Source: Rhodovulum sulfidophilum
Lineage (GTDB): Bacteria; Pseudomonadota; Alphaproteobacteria; Rhodobacterales; Rhodobacteraceae
Reading direction: 5' to 3'
DNA length: 64,000 bases
Assembly: GCA_003241785.1 (NCBI GenBank)
Contig: QFPW01000004.1
Coordinates: 162,121 to 226,120 of the forward strand
Position numbers and translations under genes: made by a program
The notes under the pieces: generated by a model
Seen by the model: only the letters and a program-made list of their open reading frames with translations
What the model was told of the DNA's origin: nothing
Databases searched by the model: none
Shown here: positions 46,167 through 57,493 of the stretch, piece by piece
Layout: each line of letters starts with the position of its first letter
How positions within the stretch are numbered: position 1 is the first letter of the stretch

Positions 46167-46192
46167 GATCCGGGGGCCCTGGGCAAATATCC

Positions 46193-46220
46193 TTGCGCCC
46201 GGGGCCTCCGCCTCTATAAC
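46193..46220 (+). promoter_or_regulatory. Candidate carB promoter
   Basis: TTGCGC (46193-46198) and TATAAC (46215-46220) are separated by 16 bp. Transcription would start near 46227 and leave a leader of about 75 nt before the carB ATG at 46302. The -10 box is the best TATA-like hexamer in the region. Confidence 0.55.
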
Positions 46221-46301
46221 CAGCGCCAATTTGCCGTCCCGTCCGAATCCAACCCCACCGACGCGCCACCCCGCGCCGGATGAAGCTGCAAGGCCCGATC
46301 C

Positions 46302-49601
<3,300 letters not shown>

Positions 49602-49634
49602 GCGCGTCGGCGGCCGGGATCTCCCCGGCCACCG

Positions 49635-49904
49635 CTACCGCCAGAGCTCGCGCGCATAGGCGCGGAGCACCGCGTCGAGCCGGGCGGGCCAGACCTCGCC
49701 CAGCGCCCTGAACCATTTCACCACGTCGGCGTCGAGGTCGAGCTCGAGCGCGACCTTGGGCGTCTCCGGGCGCGCCGGGCCGACCGGCGGCAGCGTCGCG
49801 CCGCCCGCGCGGAAGGCGGCGATCGCGCGCTCCTGCTCGCGCAGGCGGCTCAGGAGCTCGGCATAGGCGCGCGCCTCGGGCTTCGCGCGTTTCGGTTCAT
49901 CCAT
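49635..49904 (-). CDS. BrnA-like antitoxin, apparently orphan
   Basis: An 89-residue protein. The C-terminal 40 residues (VALELDLDADVVKWFRALGE, then WPARLDAVLRAYARELW) match the BrnA ribbon-helix-helix domain of type II antitoxins, which bind DNA as dimers and neutralise the BrnT ribonuclease. The N-terminal half is a charged helix (KPEARAYAELLSRLREQERA). No brnT-like gene lies on either side: carB converges on it and 150 bp of non-coding DNA lie upstream. It may be a stand-alone regulator. Confidence 0.75.
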   Translation of the reverse strand: MDEPKRAKPEARAYAELLSRLREQERAIAAFRAGGATLPPVGPARPETPKVALELDLDADVVKWFRALGEVWPARLDAVLRAYARELWR

Positions 49905-50057
49905 GGCACCACCCCGTTGCTCGGCGATCGGGCAGGCTTCGCGCGCATCGGTTAAGGCCCGGTTGGCGCGCCACGGACCGGGGAGCGGCGCGCGGTGCCC
50001 GCCGCCCGGTTGACAAAGCGGCTTGACCCGGTGGCCGGCCTCGGCAAGCTCGGCGCC

Positions 50058-50543
50058 ATGAGACACGCCCTCCGCCTCGCCGCCCCGCTCCTGCTCGCCT
50101 CCACCGCGCTCGCGGCGGCGCAGCAGGGACCCGACTATCTCGACGACCGCTCCGACGGGCCATCCATGGTGCGCTCCTACTACAACGCGATCGACCGCCA
50201 GGAATACGCGCGCGCCTACGCCTATTTCGGTGACGCGCCGCCGGTCGCGACCTACGACGCCTTCGCCAAGGGCTACGCCGACACCACGAAGACCGAGCTT
50301 CGCCTCGGACCGGACCAGCCGGACGCGGACATGGGCGGCGTCACGCATTCGGTCGGCGTGGTGCTCAGGGGGACCAAGGCGGATGGCAGCGCGGAGGTGT
50401 TTTCCGGCTGCTACCAGGTGCGTCAGCCGGCCTGGTGGAAGACCGATCCGCCGGTGTTCAGCCCGCTCCATATCGGCGAGGCGCATCTCGCGCCGACCAC
50501 CGAGGCGTTCGAGCGCGCGGTGATCCCCGACTGCCTTGACTGA
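50058..50543 (+). CDS. Secreted hypothetical protein
   Basis: A 161-residue exported protein with a signal peptide (LAAPLLLASTALAAAQ). The mature part has SMVRSYYNAIDRQEYARAYAYF, a pattern common in small NTF2-like or DUF4440-like secreted proteins, followed by a beta-rich region with two cysteines (FSGCYQVRQPAWW and the final PDCLD), possibly a disulfide. I do not recognise a named family. It is transcribed towards the cell-wall hydrolase, with 160 bp between. Confidence 0.7.
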   Translation: MRHALRLAAPLLLASTALAAAQQGPDYLDDRSDGPSMVRSYYNAIDRQEYARAYAYFGDAPPVATYDAFAKGYADTTKTELRLGPDQPDADMGGVTHSVGVVLRGTKADGSAEVFSGCYQVRQPAWWKTDPPVFSPLHIGEAHLAPTTEAFERAVIPDCLD

Positions 50544-50706
50544 ATGATGCCAATGGCTTGAGCGACGTTCCTGCGATCAGACCGGCGGAAAGTCGCTCAT
50601 CCGTGACGCGAGTGTGGACTCGGGCCCGCCCGCGGAGGCAGTCTGCGCGCCTCCGAAACAACCGGGGAGCGCCGGATTGCGCCCGATCACAACCACTGCG
50701 CGGACC

Positions 50707-51180
50707 ATGGTCATGACGGCCCTCGCAGGGCTCGCGACCACCCTTCTCCTGGCGGCTCCCGGAGCCGCGGCCGATGTCACGAAGATGACGCGCAACGCGC
50801 CGGCCGCCACCCCCGGATCCGCCGATCTCGATTGCCTCGCCGAAGCGATCTATTTCGAGGCCGGGGGCACCGGCGCGAAGGGCGAGGCGGCGGTGGCGCA
50901 TGTGATCATGAACCGCGCCAAGAGCCCGAAATTCCCCGGCAGCGTCTGCGGCGTGGTGCGCCAGGGCTGCCAGTTCTCCTATCGCTGCGACGGCAAGTCC
51001 GACGCGCTGGCACAGCGCGACCGGCGCGAGCATGCGATGAAGACCGCGCGCGCCGTGCTGGCGGGCGAGCCGGACATCACGGACGGCGCGATCTTCTTCC
51101 ATTCGGCGAAGGCCAAGCCCGGCTGGTTCGGCACCCGGCCCCGCGTCGGCCAGATCGGCGGCAACGTCTTCTATCGCTGA
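50707..51180 (+). CDS. Cell wall hydrolase, SleB-like
   Basis: A protein of about 157 residues with a signal peptide (MTALAGLATTLLLAAPGAAA). The mature domain is the Hydrolase_2/SleB fold: CLAEAIYFEAGG with the catalytic glutamate (about E46), VAHVIMNRAKSPKFPGSVCGVV and CQFSYRCDG, then a DITDGAIFFHSAKAKPGWF tail. It should cleave peptidoglycan in the periplasm. The start is uncertain: ATG at 50707 or 50713 gives a normal signal peptide, and a GTG at 50614 would add 31 residues. A strong terminator follows at 51198. Confidence 0.88.
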   Translation: MVMTALAGLATTLLLAAPGAAADVTKMTRNAPAATPGSADLDCLAEAIYFEAGGTGAKGEAAVAHVIMNRAKSPKFPGSVCGVVRQGCQFSYRCDGKSDALAQRDRREHAMKTARAVLAGEPDITDGAIFFHSAKAKPGWFGTRPRVGQIGGNVFYR

Positions 51181-51197
51181 CCCGAAGGCTATAGGAC

Positions 51198-51237
51198 ATG
51201 AGAAAGGCCCGCGCGGGATCGCGCGGGCCTTTCTCAT
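51198..51237. terminator. Strong bidirectional terminator
   Basis: Arms 51198-51215 (ATGAGAAAGGCCCGCGCG) and 51220-51237 pair perfectly over 18 bp with loop GGAT. The stem ends in CTTTCTCATTGT on the plus strand, and the mirrored GAAAG run serves the minus strand. It lies 17 bp after the hydrolase stop and ends the convergent hsp20 transcript as well. Confidence 0.85.
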
Positions 51238-51303
51238 TGTACGAATGCTCGACGCTCGGGAACCGCCGCCCCACGTCCGGGGCGGCGAGCACCGGCCGCG
51301 GCG

Positions 51304-51768
51304 TCAGGCCTGGGCCGGCTCCGGCTTCGCCTCGATCGCCGCCTTGGCCGCGATCTCGATCCGGCGCGGCTTCAGCGCCTCGGGCACCTCGCGCACGAGG
51401 TCGATGTGCAGCAGGCCGTTCTCGGTCACCGCGTCCTGGGCGCGCACGTGGTCGGCGAGCTGGAAGCGGCGCTCGAAGGCGCGGGTCGCGATGCCGCGAT
51501 GCAGGAAGTTGCGCTTGGTCTCAGTCTCGGCCTCGGCCTTGCGGCCGGTGACGATCAGCTGGCCCTCACGCGCCTCGACATTGAGCTCGTTCTCGGCGAA
51601 GCCCGCCACCGCGATCGTGATGCGATAGGCGCTCTCGCCGGTCTTCTCGATGTTGTAGGGCGGATAGCTCGCCTGGCCGTCGGACAGCGAGACCTGCTCG
51701 AGAATGTTGGCGATCCGGTCGAAGCCAACGGTCGAGCGATAGAGCGGGGAAAGATCAAAGTGACGCAT
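51304..51768 (-). CDS. Hsp20 family small heat shock protein (IbpA-like)
   Basis: A 154-residue cytoplasmic chaperone that binds unfolding proteins. The N-terminus (MRHFDLSPLYRSTVGFDRI) is that of the IbpA class. The alpha-crystallin domain runs from about 35 to 135, with NIEKTGESAYRITIAVAGF, then GQLIVTGRK and the A-x-x-x-NGLL motif as VTENGLLHIDLVRE. The C-terminal IxI is weak (RRIEI). A heat-shock promoter and a possible RNA thermometer precede it. Confidence 0.95.
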   Translation of the reverse strand: MRHFDLSPLYRSTVGFDRIANILEQVSLSDGQASYPPYNIEKTGESAYRITIAVAGFAENELNVEAREGQLIVTGRKAEAETETKRNFLHRGIATRAFERRFQLADHVRAQDAVTENGLLHIDLVREVPEALKPRRIEIAAKAAIEAKPEPAQA

Positions 51769-51775
51769 GATGCAT

Positions 51776-51788
51776 CCTCCATTGGAAG
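51776..51788 (-). promoter_or_regulatory. Small hairpin covering the hsp20 ribosome-binding site
   Basis: On the minus strand CTTCC, a 3-nt loop and GGAGG form a 5-bp stem with one T-G wobble. The GGAGG is the Shine-Dalgarno sequence, 7 nt before the hsp20 ATG. A second stem GGGTCC/GGACCC lies a little upstream in the leader. Weak, wobble-containing Shine-Dalgarno stems are the hallmark of RNA thermometers of small heat shock genes. The function is inferred. Confidence 0.5.
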
Positions 51789-51873
51789 CGATACAAGTCT
51801 TGGCGGGTCCTCGACATGGACGGACCCTCTGGGATAGTCGCTCCGGCCCGCCAGACGGCGCCGGATGACAATG

Positions 51874-51902
51874 ATCTGGGAAGCGGATCCGGCGCTTTCA
51901 AG
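51874..51902 (-). promoter_or_regulatory. Heat-shock (sigma-32 type) promoter of hsp20
   Basis: Read on the minus strand, CTTGAA (51897-51902) and CCCAGAT (51874-51880) are separated by 16 bp. This matches the RpoH consensus (CTTGAA and CCCATNT) with one or two changes. The transcript would carry a leader of about 100 nt. Confidence 0.7.
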
Positions 51903-51923
51903 CCCCCGGCCGGCGGCGGCGCG

Positions 51924-52817
51924 TCAGTCGGCCTGGCGGCGACGCTCGCGCTCGGCGTCCTGGGCCGCGACGCTCTTCACCGGCTGGGCGGCGAGCGCCG
52001 CGCGCAGCGCGGCGATCCGGGGCGGCGCGATCACGGTCAGCGCGACGTCGCGCCCGGCGGTGTCGCGGCTCATCGCCGAGACCACGGCCACGACCCGGCG
52101 CTGGCCCGGCTGGCCCGAGAAGACCGGCGCCCCGGAGACGCCGGAATTCACGCCGCAGGCGAGCACGGCGACGCCGCCCGTGACCGTGAGGGCCGGGCAA
52201 GGCCCCTCGATCGACGGCGCGAAAGGGCGGTCCTTGGCGTAGGAGACGATCACCCCGCCCTTCTCGCCGCCGCTTCGGGCCACGGGAAAGCTGGGCGCCA
52301 CCCGCGCCGCGATCGGCCGGTCGAGCTCGAGCAGCGCCATGTCGCGGGCGACGTCCCCGAGGTTGGCGGCGGCGGAGAAGTCGAAGCCCGGCAGCGTCGC
52401 CATCCGGACCACGCGCCGGACCGCGACCTCGCTGTCCTTGCGCTGGCCCGCGACGAAGACGAGCCCGTGCAGCCGCACCGGGTTCTTCGAGACCGGGCTG
52501 TAGAGGCAATGCGCGGCGGTCAGGATATGAGTCTCGTCGATCAGCGTGGCGGTACAGAAGCGCGACCCGTAGACGTTGAGCCGGCCGACGCCCCGGAACT
52601 CGGCGCCCGCCTTTTCCGAGAGCAGGGAACGGTCCTGCGCCGCGAGCGGTCCCGCGAGCGCGGCGATCATCAGGCCGACGGCGATCCGCCAGCCCCACCG
52701 CGCGACGCCCTCCCGGGCTCGACCCGGAACCTCGACGCTCCTGCGTAGCCCGACGGCCTCGGGGTCCCGGGTCGAGCCCGGGACGGCGTCGCGCGACTTC
52801 GAACCGCCGCGCCTCAT
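51924..52817 (-). CDS. Trypsin-like serine protease with a palindromic insert near its N-terminus
   Basis: A 297-residue exported protease. The chymotrypsin-fold triad is readable: histidine in ILTAAHCLYSP, aspartate in DVARDMALLELDRP and serine in NSGVSGAPVF. The ATG at 52817 overlaps the glcF stop (ATGA). Residues about 9-39 are encoded by a long inverted repeat and precede the hydrophobic signal segment (RIAVGLMIAALAGPLAAQ), making an unusual 40-residue arginine-rich extension. A shorter start inside the signal would leave too little leader. The cleavage target is unknown. Confidence 0.85.
   Translation of the reverse strand: MRRGGSKSRDAVPGSTRDPEAVGLRRSVEVPGRAREGVARWGWRIAVGLMIAALAGPLAAQDRSLLSEKAGAEFRGVGRLNVYGSRFCTATLIDETHILTAAHCLYSPVSKNPVRLHGLVFVAGQRKDSEVAVRRVVRMATLPGFDFSAAANLGDVARDMALLELDRPIAARVAPSFPVARSGGEKGGVIVSYAKDRPFAPSIEGPCPALTVTGGVAVLACGVNSGVSGAPVFSGQPGQRRVVAVVSAMSRDTAGRDVALTVIAPPRIAALRAALAAQPVKSVAAQDAERERRRQAD
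52701..52793. repeat. Long inverted repeat inside the protease coding region
   Basis: Arms 52701-52731 and 52763-52793 match as reverse complements at 29 of 31 positions, with a 31-nt loop. The core CCCGGGCTCGACCCGG resembles the palindromic module at 24830 and in the composite elements. It is read through in frame by the serine-protease gene. Confidence 0.85.
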
Positions 52818-54094
52818 GCGCCCAGCGCCGCGGGCTTCGGCCCGCCGGTCGCCCAGTCGAGCAGCTCGGCGGTATGCACGACGGGGACGCGGGTCCCGGC
52901 GCAGATCTGCGTCAGGCAGCCGATGTTGCCGGCGGCGATCACCTGCGGCCCGAGTTCCTCGAGCGTCGCCACCTTGCGCGCGCGCAGCTGGCCGGAGATT
53001 TCCGGCTGGGTCAGGTTGTAGGTGCCGGCCGAGCCGCAGCAGAGGTGGCCGTCGCGCGGCTCGACCACCTCGAACCCGGCGGCGCGCAGCAGCGCCATCG
53101 GCTGGTCCTTCACCCGCTGGCCGTGCTGGAGCGAGCAGGCGGCGTGGTAGGCGACGCGGAGCCCGGTCCCCGCGGCGGGCCGGAGCCCGAGCTTCGCCAT
53201 CACCTCGCTGAGATCCATCGCCCGGCTCGCGACCGCGCGCGCCGCCGCCTCCTCGGGCAGCCGGGCGAAGAGATGGCCGTAGTCCTTCACCACCGTGCCG
53301 CAGCCGCTGGTATTCACGACGATCGCGTCGAGCCCCGCGCCCTCGATCTCCCGCGTCCAGGCCGCGACATTGGCCCGCGCCGAGGCCCGCGCCTCGTCCT
53401 CGCGCCCCATGTGATGCGTGAGCGCGCCGCAGCAGCCCATGCCCTCGGCGATGACCACCTCGGCGCCGTGCCGGGTCAAAAGCCGGATCGTCGCCGCGTT
53501 GATGCCGGGATCGAGCACGCGCTGCGCGCAACCGGTCAGCAGCGCCACCCGCATCCGCCGCGCGCCCTCGGCCGGGATCACCCGGGGAGCGTCGTCGCCC
53601 CGGGGCGGCACCTGGCGCGGCGCGAGATCGAGCATCGCGCGCAGCCGCGCCGGCAGCAGCCCCGCGACGGGCCGGCCGAGCTTCGCGAGCGTCAGCATGG
53701 CGCGGAACCGCGCCGGGTAGGGCAGCACGCGCGCCAGCATCTCGCGGGTCAGCCGCTCCGGCCAGGGGCGGCGATAGGTCCGCTCGATATGCGCGCGGGC
53801 GTGGTCGACGAGATGCATGTAATCGACCCCCGAGGGGCAGGTCGTCACGCAGGAGAGGCAGGAGAGGCAGCGGTCGATGTGCTTGACGGTCTTCTCGTCG
53901 GCCGGCCGCCCGGCCTCGAGCATGTCCTTGATGAGGTAGATCCGCCCGCGCGGGCTGTCGAGCTCGTCGCTCAGCACCTGATAGGTCGGGCAGGTCGCGG
54001 TGCAGAAGCCGCAATGGACGCAGCTCCGCAGGATCCTGTTCGCCTCGGCGGTCCCGGGATCGGCGAGCTGTTCGGCTGTGAAATTCGTGCGCAT
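52814..54094 (-). CDS. glcF: Glycolate oxidase, iron-sulfur subunit
   Basis: A 426-residue electron-transfer subunit of glycolate oxidase. Two 4Fe-4S motifs are in place: C25, C28, C31 and C35 in CVHCGFCTATC, and C76, C79, C82 and C86 in CLSCLSCVTTC. Two CCG domains follow (GCCGALTHHMG and CCGSAGTYNLTQP). The enzyme oxidises glycolate to glyoxylate and feeds electrons to quinone at the inner membrane. It is the third gene of glcDEF and overlaps the protease start. Confidence 0.96.
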   Translation of the reverse strand: MRTNFTAEQLADPGTAEANRILRSCVHCGFCTATCPTYQVLSDELDSPRGRIYLIKDMLEAGRPADEKTVKHIDRCLSCLSCVTTCPSGVDYMHLVDHARAHIERTYRRPWPERLTREMLARVLPYPARFRAMLTLAKLGRPVAGLLPARLRAMLDLAPRQVPPRGDDAPRVIPAEGARRMRVALLTGCAQRVLDPGINAATIRLLTRHGAEVVIAEGMGCCGALTHHMGREDEARASARANVAAWTREIEGAGLDAIVVNTSGCGTVVKDYGHLFARLPEEAAARAVASRAMDLSEVMAKLGLRPAAGTGLRVAYHAACSLQHGQRVKDQPMALLRAAGFEVVEPRDGHLCCGSAGTYNLTQPEISGQLRARKVATLEELGPQVIAAGNIGCLTQICAGTRVPVVHTAELLDWATGGPKPAALGA

Positions 54095-54095
54095 T

Positions 54096-55253
54096 TCAGA
54101 CCATCGCCGGCGCCGGGACCATGCGGCCCGGGTTCAGCACCCCTTTCGGATCGAATTTGGCGCGCAGCCCGGCCGCGATCGCGGCGAGCGGCGCGGGCTC
54201 GGGATGGAAGACGCCGTGCCGCGCCTTCGCCGCCTCGGAGGCGCGCGCGAGCGTCGCGTGGCCGGGCAGGCCGCGCATCGCGGCGCGGACATCGACCGCC
54301 TCGTCGGCGCGCACGGTCAGGAGCCCGCCGGCCCAGTCATAGCTCACCACCTCGGCGCCGAGCGGCGCCAGCCGGGCGCCGAGCGCCGGGCCGTCCGAGG
54401 GCTTGAGCGAGACCCGCCAGACCGCGCCCGGCCGGCCGGCGCACAGCTCCATGTCGCGCAGAACCGGCCAGTCGCCCGGCCCCTCCACGATCCGCGCCGG
54501 ACCGAAGGCGGCCAGCGCCGCGACGAGCGCGCCGCTCCGGTGCGCGACCGCGCCCTCGAAGCCCTCGAGCCGCAGCATCGTCACCGCCCCCGCGCCGAGG
54601 CCCGCTGGGACATGCGCGGCGCCGGTCACGTCGTAGGGCGTGCCCATCGCCGCGGCCATCGCCCGGACCGCCGCCTCCGGCGCCAGGCCGTCGAGCGCCA
54701 CGGTCACGACCCGCTCGGCGACGGGGAGCACCCTGAAGGCGACCTCGGTCAGCGCGCCGAGCGTGCCATGCGATCCGGCGAGGAGCTTCACGAGGTCGAG
54801 CCCGGTGACGTTCTTCATCACCCGGCCGCCGTTCTTGATCACCATGCCCGTCCCGTCGACGAAGCGCGCGCCGATCAGGCTGTCGCGGCAGGCGCCGGCC
54901 TGGATCCGCCGGGGGCCGGAGGCGTTGACCGCGACCATGCCGCCGACGGTCGGCGCGCCGTTGGCGCCGGTGAGCGCGCGGCCGTCCCAGGGCTCGAACG
55001 GCAGGCGCTGGCCCTCGGCGGCGAGCGCCGCCTCGATCTCGGAGAGCGGCGTGCCGGCGCGCGCGACCAGCGTCAGCGCGCCGGGCTCGTAGAGCGTGAT
55101 CCCGCTCAGCCCGGCGAGCGGCAGCGGCGCGCCCGTCACCGCGTGGCCGAGGCCGCGGGTGCCGCCGCCCCGGATCTCGAGCGGCGTCCCGTTCGCGGCC
55201 GCGGCGCGCACCGCCTCGGCGACGTCCGCCTCGTCCCTCGGTGCCTCGCTCAC
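54096..55253 (-). CDS. glcE: Glycolate oxidase, FAD-binding subunit GlcE
   Basis: A 385-residue FAD-binding subunit. PLEIRGGGTRGLGHAVTG starts the PCMH-type flavin domain, and GANGAPTVGGMVAVNASGPRRIQAGACRDSLIGARFVDGTG is the signature segment. The start is a GTG at 55253 that overlaps the glcD stop (GTGA); the upstream open frame is a shadow. Its stop is 1 bp before the glcF ATG. GlcE pairs with GlcD in the complex. Confidence 0.95.
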   Translation of the reverse strand: MSEAPRDEADVAEAVRAAAANGTPLEIRGGGTRGLGHAVTGAPLPLAGLSGITLYEPGALTLVARAGTPLSEIEAALAAEGQRLPFEPWDGRALTGANGAPTVGGMVAVNASGPRRIQAGACRDSLIGARFVDGTGMVIKNGGRVMKNVTGLDLVKLLAGSHGTLGALTEVAFRVLPVAERVVTVALDGLAPEAAVRAMAAAMGTPYDVTGAAHVPAGLGAGAVTMLRLEGFEGAVAHRSGALVAALAAFGPARIVEGPGDWPVLRDMELCAGRPGAVWRVSLKPSDGPALGARLAPLGAEVVSYDWAGGLLTVRADEAVDVRAAMRGLPGHATLARASEAAKARHGVFHPEPAPLAAIAAGLRAKFDPKGVLNPGRMVPAPAMV

Positions 55254-56683
55254 GCCGCCCGCCTCCCCTCGCTGGCGGCGAGCGGGAAGACCTTCGCCGG
55301 ATTGAGCAGCCAGCGCGGGTCGAACACGTCCTTCACCCGCAGCTGCGCCTCGAGATCCTCGGGAGCGAACTGCGCCGCCATCAGGTCGCGCTTCTCGACG
55401 CCGACGCCGTGCTCGCCGGTGAGGCAGCCGCCGACCTCGACGCAGAGGCGCAGGATGTCGGCGCCGAGATCCTCGGCCTTCTCGAGATCGCCGGGCTTGT
55501 TGGCATCGTAGAGGATCAAGGGGTGCATGTTGCCGTCGCCGGCGTGGAAGACATTGGCGACGCCGAGCCCGTAGCTCTCGGTGAGCTCGGTGATACGGCG
55601 CAGCACGAAGGGGAGCTCGCCGACCGGGATGGTCCCGTCGAGGCAGATGTAATCCGCGATCTGGCCCATGGCGCCGAAGGCGGACTTGCGGCCCTTCCAG
55701 ATCAGCGCGCTTTCCTCGGCCGAGCGGCTTTCGCGCACCACCTCGGGATCGTGCCGCGCCGCGACGGCGAGGATCTTCTCGAGCTGCTCGGCGATCTCGG
55801 CCTCCGATCCCTCGACCTCGACGATCAGGAGCGCCTCGACGTCGGGATAGCCCGCGTGGGCGAAGTCCTCGCAGGCGCGGATGCAGGGCCGGTCCATGAA
55901 TTCGATCGCGACCGGCAGCACGCCCGCCCGGATGATATCGGCGACGCAGGCGCCCGCGACCTCGTTGGAGCCAAAGCCCATCAGCACCGGGCGCGCCCCC
56001 TCGGGCTTGCGCAGGATGCGGAGCGTCGCCTCGGTGACGACGCCGAGCTGGCCCTCGGAGCCGCAGACGACGCCGAGAAGATCGAGCCCGCCCGCGTCGA
56101 GATGCGCGCCGCCGAGCTCGACCACGGTGCCGTCCATCAGCACCAGGGTGACGCCCATCAGGTTGTTGGTGGTGACGCCGTATTTCAGGCAATGCGCCCC
56201 GCCCGAGTTCATCCCGATGTTGCCCGCGATCGCGCAGGCGAGCTGGCTCGACGGGTCGGGGGCGTAGAAGAAGTCGATCGCCTCGACCGCGCCGGTGACC
56301 GAGAGATTGGTGCGCCCGGTCTGGACGCGGATGAACCGGTTCGCGGCGTCGATCTCGAGCACCTGGTTCATCCGGGCCACGCCGAGCACGACGCAATCGG
56401 CCGTGGGCAGCGCGCCCCCGGCGAGGCTGGTGCCCGAGCCGCGCGGCACGACCTTCACGCCCTCCTCGAAACAGACCCGCAGGATCGCCGCGACCTCGGC
56501 GGTGGTCGCGGGCAGCGCCACGGCGAGCGGCGGGCAGCGATAGGCGGTCAGCGCGTCGCATTCATAGGCGCGGACCTCCTCGGGCGCGTCGATCACCAGC
56601 GCCTCGGGCGCCGCCGCGCGCAGTCGCGCGACGATCGCGGGCTTGCGCGCGATCACGCGCTGGTCTGGCTCCGGCATCCGCAT
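55250..56683 (-). CDS. glcD: Glycolate oxidase, catalytic subunit GlcD
   Basis: A 477-residue flavoprotein of the FAD-linked oxidase family. The flavin-binding loop VVPRGSGTSLAGGALP is near residue 80 and NIGMNSGGAHCLKYGVTTNN near 150. The C-terminal domain holds ANVFHAGDGNMHPLILYD with the metal-binding histidines and CLTGEHGVGVEKRDLM. The ATG at 56683 follows GGGAGG at 7 bp. It opens glcDEF. The usual GlcC-type regulator is not visible next to it. Confidence 0.96.
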   Translation of the reverse strand: MRMPEPDQRVIARKPAIVARLRAAAPEALVIDAPEEVRAYECDALTAYRCPPLAVALPATTAEVAAILRVCFEEGVKVVPRGSGTSLAGGALPTADCVVLGVARMNQVLEIDAANRFIRVQTGRTNLSVTGAVEAIDFFYAPDPSSQLACAIAGNIGMNSGGAHCLKYGVTTNNLMGVTLVLMDGTVVELGGAHLDAGGLDLLGVVCGSEGQLGVVTEATLRILRKPEGARPVLMGFGSNEVAGACVADIIRAGVLPVAIEFMDRPCIRACEDFAHAGYPDVEALLIVEVEGSEAEIAEQLEKILAVAARHDPEVVRESRSAEESALIWKGRKSAFGAMGQIADYICLDGTIPVGELPFVLRRITELTESYGLGVANVFHAGDGNMHPLILYDANKPGDLEKAEDLGADILRLCVEVGGCLTGEHGVGVEKRDLMAAQFAPEDLEAQLRVKDVFDPRWLLNPAKVFPLAASEGRRAA

Positions 56684-56775
56684 GGCTGACCTCCCGACAC
56701 GGGCCTTGTCCCGGCCGATATCGGGACCATAGGGCGCGCGCCCTACCCTGCCAAGGGGCGCCCGGACGGCCGGTC

Positions 56776-57330
56776 TCAGCGGGCGAGCTTGATCCCGATC
56801 ATCACCGGCCGCTCGGGGAAGCACTGCGGTTCACCACCGGCGCGGCGGTGACCACCGCGAAGGAATCGGCGTTCCAGGCGGCGCGGACCATCGAGGTCGT
56901 CACCGGGCCGACTCCGGATCGGGCGGGCCGATCCGGATCGAGTCGGGGAAGCCGTCGCCGTGGCAGGCGCCCCCCTCGTCCCCGTCCGGCCGGTCCTGCT
57001 CGTGGCCGAAACCGAGGACATGGCCGAGCTCGCGCGGGATCAGCGCCTGGAACCCCGCCCGGCCGGCGGGAGAATTGTTCCAGGCCCCCGGGGACCCCAT
57101 CCGGAGCCCCTGCGGATCGCTCGGCGGCCGATTTTGGCGCTCCGCCGCCGTCGAGAGGGTGAGCGTGCCGGGCCGGAGCGTGGTCCCGTTCCCGCCGGGA
57201 TCACCGCCGCGCGGGAGCACGCGCACGTGGCGCGCGTCGCCCGAGGTCGGCAGTCGCTCCAGCTGGCGTCGAGGTCGACGAGATCGAGCCAGCCCTCCTT
57301 CACGCTCCTCATGACGAAGGCCTGGTGTCC
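56776..57330 (-). pseudogene. Degraded metzincin (M12A/matrixin-like) zinc metalloprotease
   Basis: The minus strand carries the remains of a secreted metzincin. One frame reads HVRVLPRGG, then a segment ending LRMGSPGAWNNSP, then ALIPRELGHVLGFGHEQDRPD and DPESAR before a stop at 56900. The zinc motif HExxHxxGxxH is kept except that its first histidine is arginine (CGC for CAC). Coding-like sequence continues beyond the stop in other frames (AWNADSFAVVTAAPVV and PVMIGIKLAR), and upstream in another frame (KEGWLDLVDLDASW). At least two frameshifts plus the active-site change point to a pseudogene filling the 810-bp gap between glcD and eutB. Limits are approximate. Confidence 0.6.
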
Positions 57331-57493
57331 GGGACATCCCAGCGGCCGCCGACCGCGCCGCGGATCGCCGCCGGTCGGCGGCGCCTCCGGCGGGCGCGAT
57401 TGAGGGTGGCGGGCCGACGAGGCATGCTCGGGCCTCGTCATCCATCGAATCGACCGTCGCGGCCGCCGCCGCGGCCGCCCGGAGAGGAACCGC

